From the NCBI RefSeq assembly GCF_901709675.1, contig NC_051094.1, positions 4,119,001-4,183,000 of the forward strand: a stretch of DNA of 64,000 bases, in the 5' to 3' direction. Below, one piece after another: positions 54,701-64,000 of the stretch. The notes below the pieces were generated by a model. It was not told where the DNA came from, made no database searches, and saw nothing but the letters and a program-made list of their open reading frames with translations. Numbering within the stretch: the stretch's first letter is position 1; each line of letters begins with the position of its first letter. The position numbers were made by a program, and so were the translations under genes. The DNA comes from Syngnathus acus. Lineage: Eukaryota; Chordata; Actinopteri; Syngnathiformes; Syngnathidae.

Positions 54701-56079
54701 GGCGGTTAGCGTCTTTCAATATTGACAAAAGTGAGGAGCCGCAGTAACTCGTCACACTCAAATGCGTCTTTTGCTGTCACTTTGACAGGCAAAGCAGGTG
54801 CAAAAATAAGAAGAAAGCAGAAATAGAGAGGCCCCAAAAGAAGAATGTGTCAAGAAAAATGGAGCCTTCTTTTTAACAGGATTAGTTAGTCGAGTATAGA
54901 CTGTCAAATTAAAACCCATGCGACATATGCAATTTATCCAAAACGTTACTTGAGTAAACACCAACCTGCAACATCTTAAGCTTGCGCTTCCTATTCTAAC
55001 TATCAAGCTAACTTTCCAATAACTCGTACTTCACATCCTCTGCTCAGTGGGAACAACAACCATTATTAGTTCGGGACCTTCTCTGCCTCTTCGTCTTGCT
55101 CCTAATAATACCGCATGTCTTCTAATGGAGCTCAGTGCTGCTTAGCCTGTTGTGGTTAAATGAGGTACTACACTCGAGGGTCAAAGCATGCAATGCTTTA
55201 TTCAGACTTGTCTGAATACTGTACCAACGCATTCAAATAACAATGGTATAAAAGTCTGGGATATTCCCCACAATGGCAGCATATTTTGTTTAAATGAAGA
55301 GGAAGAAATGACAAGGAGCTTCCATCGGTCTGACTCAACACAAATCTGCTAAACAGGAAGACTCATCAGCGGGAAAGAATTTCAAGTGCTGACCAGACAA
55401 AAAAAGTTAAACAAAGGAGTGAACTGTCAATCCAAACCAGTGTTACACAACCTATTTTGACCACACAATAATGTCACAAAGTGTGGAAGAAGAGGTTAAT
55501 TGCGTGCTTTCTGTCACCCAGTGGATGGGCATTATATGGTTCTGACTTTCAATATGTCACTGGCAAGGTTCAAACAAACCGAATCACATTTAAGTCACCA
55601 CGAATAAGTGTATTGTGGTTTATTACAAGTCGACACAAGACAATCTTGAGATGTTTACAGATAATATAGTAGAAAAACTGTGCTTGTGTAGTTTTTATTA
55701 TGCCCCAGTGTCCGTGAACGCTCCATCCTCACCTGCGTGCCTGACGCGTGCACGCGCACCTCAGGATCCGCATACGAACAGAGGACCCTCGGCAGCTTCC
55801 GTAGTTACATTTAACTCCAAGATACAAGGAGTTACAACAAATAAATTGCTTTTGATATAAAGGATGGACACATCAGCGTAGTCTATCAAAGCCAGTAGAG
55901 TAATGATTAACGGCTCTCTTCCTCCGTCCGCTGCTAGCTTGAAAAGTCCAGCCCAGCCCTCTTCCATCAGTACTCACCTCGCGAGGGCCGCCCGCCAGCT
56001 CCAGGAACAGGTCCTCGGTGTCCTCCAGCTCCTGGAAGTCGCTGTGGTTCAGCGGAGGGTCCCTGGCTGTGTCCGCCAT
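48759..56079 (-). CDS. snx2: SNX2, SNX-BAR sorting nexin (complete)
   Basis: Fourteen exons with consistent phases: 56079-55978, 54585-54510, 54006-53846, 53759-53696, 53613-53428, 53366-53288, 53165-53090, 52001-51888, 51809-51716, 51593-51388, 51225-51082, 49426-49346, 49258-49187, 48809-48759. They total 501 aa; human is 519, and the difference is mainly in the acidic N-terminus. Order: acidic sorting-nexin N-terminus ([23 protein letters not shown]), PX domain (about 118-248) with the phosphoinositide-binding RRFSDF at 164-169, then a C-terminal BAR coiled coil (about 275-495) ending [19 protein letters not shown]2 dimerises with SNX5/6 partners on PI3P endosomes and forms tubules for retromer-linked retrograde cargo. 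MADT was taken as the start because the conserved acidic region follows it; an ATG 9 bases upstream is also in frame. A possible 12-nt extra exon lies at 50168-50179. Confidence 0.97.
50168..50179 (-). other. snx2: Candidate 12-nt SNX2 microexon (EIEE)
   Basis: On the - strand GAAATCGAAGAG is preceded by a pyrimidine-rich tract ending CTGCTCCAG and followed by GTAGGAC. It lies in the phase-0 intron between exons 11 and 12, so inclusion would insert Glu-Ile-Glu-Glu into the BAR coiled coil without shifting frame. Confidence 0.4.
50668..50689. repeat. C homopolymer in an SNX2 intron
   Basis: About 20 consecutive C, which are G on the SNX2 transcript strand. Confidence 0.9.
52020..53080. other. 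SNX2 intron 7, possible regulatory DNA
   Basis: No exon between 52002 and 53089. 52540-52760 and 52880-53030 look like non-repetitive conserved-type DNA (for example ATTTATTTGGTAGGCCGCG), and 52474-52487 is a CTCF-like match with one mismatch on the - strand (CCATCAGGGGGCGC). Confidence 0.35.
54600..55970. other. SNX2 intron 1, no gene seen
   Basis: No exon recognised. 55150-55400 (GTACTACACTCGAGGGTC and following) has the look of decayed mobile DNA, but no termini were found. Confidence 0.3.
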
Positions 56080-56426
56080 AGACTGCATTTGTGGTTGCGG
56101 GGTGATTTGCGGGGAGGCAACAAACGTAGCACGCCCAATGACGGCTAACTGCTACAGCCAGGAGCTAACCTCCGCGGCGGGTGACTGACAATCGGGAGGG
56201 GCGGGGCAGAGGAATCAGGTGGTGTGCCCAGCGTGGTCATGTGACCGGAAGTAACTTCGCCAGCAGGAATGTGCTAAAGGAATATATAGCGGAGTTACTC
56301 AAAAGCAGGCGATCTAATGTTATTTACTGATCAGTCCAACTCGTCTTAACTAGTCGCGTGAGTAAATACTTCTGTCCGGTCCAGGAAAGCAGACGATTTT
56401 TGGTTTCGCGCTGTCAGTATAGATAC
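56080..56426. promoter_or_regulatory. Shared head-to-head promoter of SNX2 and the RNF214-like gene
   Basis: 347 bp separate the two divergent start codons. The interval holds a GC box GGGGCGGGGC (56198-56207), an M-box/E-box TCATGTGA (56237-56244) and an overlapping ETS site ACCGGAAGT (56244-56252), with no clear TATA box. GC-box plus ETS is the usual make-up of bidirectional housekeeping promoters. Confidence 0.7.
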
Positions 56427-59321
56427 ATGGAAACCGTCAAGGATCTAGTGCTGTTTGAAAATGAAACCACGGAAGGTAACGTTTTCATGTCACTCCGTTT
56501 CTAACAAAACAAAACAAAAACCTGACAATCGTAATTTGTCATCATCAATAAAAGCGTGTTGCTGCCACGCGAGGCGGGGAAAAAGTTCAAGGTTTGGTAG
56601 TCTCGTAAGAACTTTCACTTTATAACGTGTAAGTTACCACATAAGTTAGCCTTCTGCATTTGCCGAAACAAAACGAGGCAACTCCTTCCAGTTCAGGTCA
56701 CTGGCAGAGCACTCGGGAATCCTGGCCGTGTTTTTGTGTCTTTTAAAATCTTTTTAAACACGTGGGTTTACTTTTGGCGTTAGTAATTTTGTATAACTTC
56801 ATTTTATTCCGGCAGAAACCCGCCAGTTTGAACTGGAATTCAAATTTAATCAGTGTTCAACTTTAAAAGTTTTAACATGATAATCACGTCACATTAAACG
56901 GTGAAATTAATCGTTTTAATGTTATATTGATTTTTTTTCTGACGTGGCAGCAATAGACTTCTGTTATATTCGTTTAGCTATTTTTTTTTTTTAAATCAAA
57001 CTTTCAGTTTGTGCACCTGATGCTCAAACAAGGGGGAAGGGGGTTCCTTCCAGAATCTAACCTGCAAGAACCCATGTAACAAACACAAACTAATCACCAA
57101 AGTCAATTAATGCTACATGCTAACAGTAATTAAAGTCTGGGTGTGTCAAGCTAAATGCTAAGACGTTCTCTCTCAACAGACCTCATTGGGCATGAGAAGT
57201 CGGTACAGACAGATGGCGTCGCATCGGACATCATCACATTGGCTGACGCCGACGTCAACGTAGCGGACGACTGGGAGGAGCAGCTGGCGACCATGTTAGA
57301 GTGCGGTGACGCGCTCGAAGAGGAGCACAGCAACCTGGTCAAGCAGTGGCAGCGTGAGGATGCTGAGCGACCAAAGTACACAGCGCAGCTGCAAAAGAAG
57401 AAGGTTGAGACCACCCAGCAGCATCAGGTTGGTGGCTAAATGCTACATGTTAAGACACACTGGCAGTCACCAGATAACAATAGATAAACAGTCTCAATTA
57501 AATGCAACGGATGGATATAAGTTATAAAGCGAAAGAAAATAAAGGCTATATGCCAGACACTGGCAAAGTGCTACATGCTAACAGTTACTAAACACATGGT
57601 AAGTGCTAACTCGGGGTGAACACTAGGAGTCACTGGCTAAATAGAACATACTAAATTCAGCTCAACACTCCAGTCAGTAGTTAAAGGCTAACACAAGCTA
57701 AACTCTTTGTTGGTGCAGGTTCTGCTAGAGAGGCTTGACACGCTGCGGGTGAAGCTGCAGCTCAACAACTCCAAAAGCACGCGCAAGAACTTCTTGTCCA
57801 AGAAGCAGGAAGCCTGTGCTGAGAAAAGCCGTGCAGAGGACGACAGGGACAGGCACGTGTTAAGATTGAGCTGCCAACCCCTGAACACTAACAAAATAGT
57901 AACCTCTGCTAAAAACAGGAAGTCACAATAAGTGCTAAATGCTAACATAAGCTAAATGTCGGGAATCACTGGCTAAATATTGACAAGACGCTGGCTAAAT
58001 TGCTAAATAAACAAGATGTATGCTATGGTGACAAACAAGCTTTGCTGCCTGCAGGCTGTCCAAGGATCTGCAGGAGAGCGCTGCTAAGCTAGCTGCTCAA
58101 ACGCAGGAGCTAGATGAGGAGCAGCGACGCTGTCAGGAAGAGCTGGACGAACTGAAGGAGGAGATGGACAGAATAAGGCAGGAAGCCGAAGACGCTGAGA
58201 GCCACGCCTTGGAAGACCAGGTCAACGCCGTGGAGACACAGAGAGACGTCGCCATGGAGCGTATACAGGCCTGGCTTGCAGAGGTAGCACGTAGCGGGAA
58301 ACCATCATGAGCTAGATGCTAACGTCAGTCAGTCATTGGCTATGTCACATGCTAGCATTCATGAAACACTGGCAAGTCACGAGTCATCGGCCAAATGCTA
58401 CATGCAAACACAGTTAGCAATTGAGGTCGATGAACGAATGCTACATACTTAACAGCACGAGTTAGCGACCACATATGAACATGCTTGAACATGTTTCAGG
58501 TGTCCGAGTACGTGTTGTCACTCCGACAACAGGAGAAGGCTAGCTGGGCAACCAAGGAAGCAGCAGTGCGAAGGAACCAGGCAGAGCTGGAAACGCGCTT
58601 TGAGGAGGTCCTGGCACAGTTGCAGGAAGGACGCGAGTTGGAGTCTCTCCCACGCATCAACGTACCGGCACTGCCTCACATACCAAAAGTACCGTCACGC
58701 ACATTTCACCAACCGCAATCAATCTTGATGATACTTTTCATTAACATATTTGTCCCCCCCCCCCCTCTATAGGCTGAGCTGACGTTCAGACAGATGATAA
58801 CATCACTAAATCCTATGCCACCACCCCAGCGAATGCCTCAGTACCGCATGCCACCGCCCCCTCAGCCTCACCTGCGCCACTACCCACTCCACCCGCAGCG
58901 CCCCCCACCGTCCCACGCCAGATCGACCCCGCCTCTCAGCCACTCCCCGACACCGCCCGCCAACCCGTCAACGTCGGCCGCCACTTCTTCCAGCCGCTTG
59001 GACGAGGTCCTTGACAAGCTGGGGACGCGTTTCCCACAATGCAGCAGGGAGGAGCTGACGTCTCTGCTGCAGCAAGTGAAAAACGCCCGCGGGACCCTGG
59101 CAGGCATGTCAGTAGAGCAATTGGGCGATCACGTGGGCCTGGCGCTGCCACAGACAGCCCAAGGCGCCGGGTCCCGCAAATTGTGCATGATGTGCCAGAA
59201 GGCCGTGGATTCCAAAAGCCGCCACCTGTTTCCTTGCGCTCACACCATTCACAAGGACTGCATCCGCGACTGGATCCAGACCAGCGGGAACAACTTGTGC
59301 CCCTTCTGTCCCACTAGGTGA
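56427..59321 (+). CDS. RNF214-like RING-H2 protein (complete)
   Basis: Six exons: 56427-56475, 57180-57427, 57719-57852, 58055-58283, 58500-58688, 58773-59321, giving 465 aa; human RNF214 is longer, about 700. The N-terminus has [13 protein letters not shown], like the VQTD motif of RNF214. A long coiled coil covers about residues 40-265, followed by [16 protein letters not shown] Pro-rich linker follows, then [20 protein letters not shown] with [14 protein letters not shown], as in RNF214/DZIP3/TTC3 relatives. The RING-H2 finger is at residues 420-465 ([18 protein letters not shown]). It is predicted to be a cytoplasmic E3 ubiquitin ligase; substrates are unknown. The exon 3 donor is AG|GC rather than AG|GT, the only choice that keeps the frame. 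It is head to head with SNX2. It could be RNF214 itself or a diverged paralogue. Confidence 0.85.
57430..58480. repeat. Degenerate GCTAAATGCTAACA words in RNF214-like introns
   Basis: Introns 2, 3 and 4 contain repeated TGCTAACA, GCTAAATG and CACTGGCTAAAT words. The same lexicon fills 61320-61930. Exons are free of it. Confidence 0.55.
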
Positions 59322-59397
59322 GTGTGTTAACGCTTGTTATTTTAGCATCTCAATATTTCTTGGAAGACAGTTTTTTTCCCTTAATGTTCAAAAGTCA

Positions 59398-59403
59398 AAT
59401 AAA
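59398..59403 (+). terminator. Polyadenylation signal of the RNF214-like gene
   Basis: AATAAA 77 bp after the stop codon, followed by TTGGTTTTTCC. Its closeness supports the gene ending in exon 6. Confidence 0.55.
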
Positions 59404-60058
59404 TTGGTTTTTCCCATTAAAATCATTTTAAGATCATGTCTTTGTGTTGGTTTCGTAGCAAAGCTAGCATTAGCGTATGCTATTATGGGGTTTCCAAAGT
59501 TTAGCTTTTGTTAGCGTTTAATTTGTGTGGTGCCCCAAATGTCAAGCTTATGTTAGGATTTAGCTAGCACAGGTGGCTCTTTCTTCATTCTGCTGTGGCT
59601 CTGTGTTTTTGGAAAACATTTTCAATCCATTTTTATTTCAGTGCTTGGTTTACGTCAACCAATGTTAATCTTATGTTAGGATGTCTTATTTAGCCACAGA
59701 CTAAATTCCGATGTGAGTGTAGCCGATGTTAGATGTCATGCATTAGCGATCACCAAACTCAACTGTGGACATAGAAATGTATGTATATATTTAAAAAAAA
59801 AAAAAAAAAAAAAAACGTAGGCCTTCTACTGATATTTCCCCACTAGCTTAACGCCGTCTCAGAGTTGCAGCGGTCGATGTGGCGAGAACGGGTGTATCTT
59901 AGCGTAGCTTTGTGGTGTCCTGCGGGAGCGGCGTACAAACACACTAACAAGGTGTTCTCATGCTCGCCGTCAACCGCAATCGACCGCATGACGCGACACC
60001 CCACAGACCCCATCCCTAAAGGCTGCCGCCCAGCAAAAAAAACCAAAAACGTTTGGAT

Positions 60059-60073
60059 GCCGCCCCCTGCTGG
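60059..60073 (-). promoter_or_regulatory. CTCF-like motif, reverse orientation
   Basis: On the - strand CCAGCAGGGGGCGGC fits the core consensus CCASYAGRKGGCRSY at every position. It lies between the convergent RNF214-like and SNCAIP genes. Confidence 0.5.
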
Positions 60074-62200
60074 TATCCGGTGGCCATTTTGCATTTGTTA
60101 ACGACTTTTTCTGTAAGGTTGTTTTGATTAGCATCCATCATGGCCGTGGTTACATCAATTAATGCTGTTGACGGCGGAAGGGGGGGGGGGGGGGGCACCA
60201 CCCCGTCCCGCTCAGTTCGCTGCCCCCCCTGGCATTAAAGTCATGTCATCCCAGCTCAGCCCCCCAGCGCAGAGCTGTCAATTAAATGTGATTGACTGGC
60301 TAACAGCAGCACATAAATACAAAAAAAAACAACAGACGGAAAAATCTATATGTGCCCCTCACCCACCCTCCATCTCCCCCCCCCCACACCCTCCATCTCC
60401 CCCTCTGCCCCATCCGCCTGTCAAACAAAGTCCCGCCCCTTTACTGAACACGCAACCAATTAGCAGCATTCGAGCCTTCAACCTCAAAATCGAAACCGTC
60501 CAGAAAAAAAGCTGCACCTGAAGTTAGCGTTTAGCATATGAGGCTAGCAGTGCTTAGGACAGGGATGTCCAAACCTTTTTCAAAAAGAGGGGAGAGAAAA
60601 AAAGACGAAGGAAGGAAGTAGAGATCAAATTTATCTCGTGATAAAAAAGATAAGATGACTTCTCTGTGAAGCTGTCAAATGTATTAACATATGCTGTATA
60701 CATAGCAGTTATTGACATTAGTCGTTTTGCTACAATTAGCATACTGGGGGAAGCTTTATTGACATTGCGGTTGTGCTATGATGAGTCGCCGTCGTCATCC
60801 TTTAGCAGCTGGCCAACGATTAAGCTAGTCTCTGCTGCTGGATCATAAAGTGAAAACTGCCCTCGAATCTTTTTGTGTTCAAAGTGACAAATGTTTTGAC
60901 CGTCACAAATCTTTGAAAAGTCCACCGAGACGTTTGCTAAGCCGCTAAAAGGCGTAAGCTAGCAAGATTGATGCCCTGAGCGGATTGAGCTCTGCACTCG
61001 TTTTAAAAGGCGTCAAAAAGGTCCACTTAACAGGCTCAATTGATGATGTCTGCCTGGCAAATTGGTCTTTGATGCCGCCCCCTGACTGGCCCCCACACTC
61101 CCACAGGGGCCCTAATGGGTGCCGGCGTAATGGCGCCCTCCATCACGTGCGAATGTGAAACGTGACAATTAGCCAAACGAGCTTTAGCAGGAAGGAATAA
61201 AAACAACATGCTAGTTTTCGACATTGACACCTGTGGGGGCTCAAAGGGGGGGCTGCGGCGCTGCACATGTCTAAGTGATAAATTCAACGTCATCGATTGG
61301 ACAGCACTTAGAGAGCATGTATTCAGTTAAAGGCTACAAACCAACAGGAGCTAAAAACTGGCAGTCACACAGGCTGAATGATAACCTAAACGCTGGCAAC
61401 CACACAGATGAAATGCTCTGCTAATATGCTAACAAAGAAATATTGGTCATGCAAGTTAAATGCTAACAAGCTAAACATAATAGAAAAACACAGTTACTGG
61501 TTAGTGCAGTTTACCGGTCGCATGCTAATCAGGTAAACCGTAAAAGAAGCTGGGGATATACTTCTTGCTAAAACAAGCTTAGAGTCAGATGGGCAAATTG
61601 CTGGTATAAATGTTCTGATAACCACACTAGGGTGGCTAAATGCCACATGCTAACATTAAAAGATAAACACTCACTTAAAGGTTACTTTAACATTGAATTA
61701 GTTGCACAAGCTAAATGCTAAACAGTCCAAATCATTAACAAACTGCTGTATATTAATGTAAGTTAAACACTGGCAGGTTAAATGCTTATCAAAAAACTGG
61801 GAGAATCTGTGAGCTGTATGATAATAAGATAGTCACTAATTCAATGCACACTTAGTGAGAATGAGTCACACAAGCTAAATGTAAACAAGTTACTTACCAG
61901 TGTGACACCAACAACATGCTAATATGGCTACCTGGGAGCATGATAGCATCAAAATCTGCAATAAAAGAGCAAAGGTCATGAGAAATACAAGTAAACTTTT
62001 AATGTGGTTTTGGTATGAAAAGTGCTAACAATTTTTGTGACATTTCACCTCATTTGCTTCTTAGGAATAAAAATAACATGTTGCAGCTCTTCATTTAGTC
62101 ATAAAACAACTGAGCTATTAGCCTCGAAGACAATATTTAGCGCACCTGTCCAAGCGTCAAATCAAATTGCAAGGATGTCATCGCAGCTCATTTGGGTTCA

Positions 62201-62216
62201 CTGCTGCCCCCTAGCG
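62201..62216 (-). promoter_or_regulatory. Second CTCF-like motif, reverse orientation
   Basis: On the - strand CCGCTAGGGGGCAGC differs from the consensus only at the third position (G for A). It directly adjoins the SINE-like B box at 62266, so it could have arrived with a mobile element. Confidence 0.35.
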
Positions 62217-62300
62217 GATTGGCAGCTGTAAAGCAAGTCGCCTGTCTTGTGTGTAGGCACCATGAGTTTGATTCCCGCATATGACAGTGTGACCAAAAAA
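62205..62300 (+). mobile_element. Possible tRNA-derived SINE fragment
   Basis: GTTTGATTCCC at 62266-62276 is a B-box-like sequence with one mismatch, in a context resembling a tRNA TΨC arm. A convincing A box and cloverleaf are missing. Confidence 0.3.
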
Positions 62301-62660
62301 AAAAGTATTTTAAGTGATTTGGAAAAAAGATATAGAGAACAGTGATGTTGCTATGGCAACCAGTTCAGAACAACTTGGTTTAAATTAAGTTTTGTTTGTT
62401 GCCTTATTGACAAGACATGGTGAAAATGCTGATGTCATGCAGTGTTGCCAGTTTTGAAAATAAACATTGAGGCGGCTTGATTTTAGCTTTAGCGACAGCC
62501 TGGTTTGAATAGCTACTTAAACATGTTGTCCTGAAGAGTGTTGCCATAGTGACATGTCATGTGCCAACCTGCTTTAAATACATTTGTTTGAAAAAAAAGT
62601 GACATCATGAATAAGTGTGTGATTATAAAAGTTGTTGCCATGGCAAAAAAAAAAAAGTGT

Positions 62661-63822
62661 TCACACATTAGTGCTTCTGTTCTTGTTCTTGTGCTGGTTG
62701 TGTGACGTGTTGTGCGTGTTGTTGTTGTTGTTGTTGTTTGCGTTTCCGCTGAGCGTCTCCATAATAGACCTGAGCGCCCCGAAGGGCCTTTTTGCCTCCG
62801 AGTTTCCTGTGGGCATGGACTCCTTGGTGGTGGTGGGTGCTGCCTTGCTAGGCTCCGCCTCCAGGTGCTCATTAAAGGTGACCCTGAGCTTGAGGTTGTG
62901 TGCCGTTTTCCTGCGCGACGACGGCGACTTGAGAGCGCTCTTGGGACTTGTGGCCGCCGCCTTGGGGGGGCTGGCGGCGTCGTCCGTGGCGTCCGTTGCC
63001 TCGGAGGGGCTGAAGGCCACGCCATTGACCGGCTTGGGGATCGGCTTCCTGTCAGCCGGGGGGAGGTGCTTCCTCATTGCCAGGTGGAGGTGCTTGGAGG
63101 CGGGCTCTTCATCGTTGACTGGCAGATGCGTGGGCCTATCGGGTCTGGTAGCAGCGTCGGAATCCGATTCGCTAAGTGAACGTTGCATCATCTGCTTCAG
63201 GCGCGCCAGCTTCTGCTCGCGCTTCTCTGCCGATGCCACAGGTCCGCTCCGGCGCGGGCCTTCCCGGCTCGTACCCCCAGGCGCCGCCCCGACCCTAGAG
63301 GCATCGCAGGTGTCTTTCCGTAGCCCCGCCTCCTGACGCACCAGCCAATCGCTGTCCGCAGACGTCCCCTCCACGCTCAGCACCATCTCAGGCCACGCCT
63401 CCGTGCCAGACGGTTGACAGCTGAGAATGACACACAACTCCACTGTGTGGAAATGTTGCGTGCGAGACAGCATATGTGTGTGTGTGTGTGCGAGATACCT
63501 GGTGTCAAATTTGTTGAGTTGTTTCTGTAGTATTGCCTTCTCAGCCGCTTGTCTGCAACACACACATGCACGCATGCCCGCACGTTTGGTCACGAGGCTT
63601 CACGAGCCGGGAGTTGAATGTTTGTCGGCGTGTTTTTCCCGCACTGACTCACTCTGTGAGCTGCTTGGTCAGCTTGACAACCTGCGATGCTAGCGACATG
63701 CAGGTTTCCACGACAACCAGGTAGCGGGCGCACGGGCTGTGACCTTGACGTTCTGCCAGCTGGGAAGGTCGCTCGCCCTGCTGGTTTGGCACAGTCACGT
63801 TGGAGCCGTACTCCACCAGCGT
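62661..63822 (-). CDS. sncaip: SNCAIP (synphilin-1), last three exons (partial)
   Basis: Exons 63822-63653, 63552-63499 and 63420-62661 join in phase. The first ends an ankyrin repeat (TLVEYGSNVTVPNQQGERPS) and continues into the coiled coil LVVVETCMSLASQVVKLTKQ. The second continues the coiled coil (AAEKAILQKQLNKFDTR). The last encodes the Ser-rich tail with KREQKLARLKQMMQRSLSES, ATSPKSALKSPSS, NLKLRVTF and RPFGALRSIMETLSGN, followed by an Asn run and a short TNV-TGA end. These blocks are hallmark synphilin-1 sequence. Synphilin-1 is a cytoplasmic adaptor that binds alpha-synuclein and is ubiquitinated by parkin and SIAH. The terminal segment after the Asn run is shorter than in human. The upstream exons lie beyond the right edge. 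Position beyond SNX2 in the same orientation matches human 5q23.2. Confidence 0.96.
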
Positions 63823-64000
63823 CTATCCACACGCACGTACACACACACCATCACACTTTCAGATTGGCACGTATGGTTGGAATTTGTAAACACATGTCAA
63901 AACATACAGTATGAAGTGGAGACTGAGTGTACTTCAGCACTCCCTCCACTAGATGACAGCAGCAAACATCAAAACATCGAACCACCATCAATTCACACTG
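63823..64000. other. SNCAIP intron, continues beyond the window
   Basis: Sequence upstream of the ankyrin exon acceptor (GTGTGGATAG); no exon seen. Confidence 0.6.

Larger units (their letters stand above)
59404..62660. other. Intergenic region between the RNF214-like gene and SNCAIP
   Basis: No exon recognised. It holds an A homopolymer at 59791-59814, a G homopolymer at 60180-60196 and candidate conserved blocks at 60105-60180 (ACATCAATTAATGCTG) and 61020-61200. A degenerate GCTAAATGCTAACA array lies at 61320-61930. The convergent 3' ends of the two flanking genes lie within it. Confidence 0.4.

Noticed and set aside
61066-61082. Another CTCF-like GCCGCCCCCTGACTGG
   Set aside because: It has one extra base within the core spacing compared with the consensus.

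Overview
This window is nuclear DNA from a vertebrate, almost certainly a ray-finned (teleost) fish. Split genes have canonical GT-AG introns, introns are short for a vertebrate, and there are many long CA/GT, GA and homopolymer tracts. Dispersed repeats have a teleost character, and there is no bacterial gene organisation. The species cannot be named from the sequence.

Six protein-coding genes can be built exon by exon with matching splice phases. In order they are: the last two coding exons of a CEP120-like gene (+, 2188-2948); complete PRDM6 (-, 10829-24999); complete PPIC (+, 30386-32169); complete SNX2 (-, 48759-56079); an RNF214-like RING-finger gene (+, 56427-59321); and the last three exons of SNCAIP (-, 62661-63822, continuing past the right edge). 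CEP120, PRDM6, PPIC, SNX2 and SNCAIP are neighbours on human 5q23.2 in the same order and relative orientation, read from the other strand. Two things differ from the human order as I know it: an RNF214-like gene lies between SNX2 and SNCAIP, and no SNX24 exon was recognised between PPIC and SNX2.

1-3.2 kb holds the CEP120 intron, last exons and 3' end. 3.6-7.2 kb is a composite repeat: about 60-bp inverted termini enclose about eleven 235-bp tandem units, each with two internal inverted repeats, followed by a smaller palindrome holding a tRNA-derived SINE-like insert. 7.2-10.8 kb is repeat-rich PRDM6 3' flank. 10.8-26.4 kb is PRDM6, whose introns carry degenerate short-oligomer arrays and whose 5' leader exon abuts a 171-bp GT tract. 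26.5-30.4 kb is the gap between divergent PRDM6 and PPIC. 32.2-48.7 kb is a large gene-poor interval with a duplicated homeodomain-type conserved-looking block and a pair of orphan spliced exons. SNX2 and the RNF214-like gene are head to head about 350 bp apart and share a GC-box/ETS/M-box promoter.

The genes do not form a pathway. CEP120 is centriolar, PRDM6 is a SET/zinc-finger repressor of smooth-muscle genes, PPIC is a secretory-pathway prolyl isomerase, SNX2 is a retromer-associated SNX-BAR protein, the RNF214-like protein is a predicted ubiquitin ligase, and synphilin-1 is an ankyrin/coiled-coil adaptor. What links them is the conserved synteny block.
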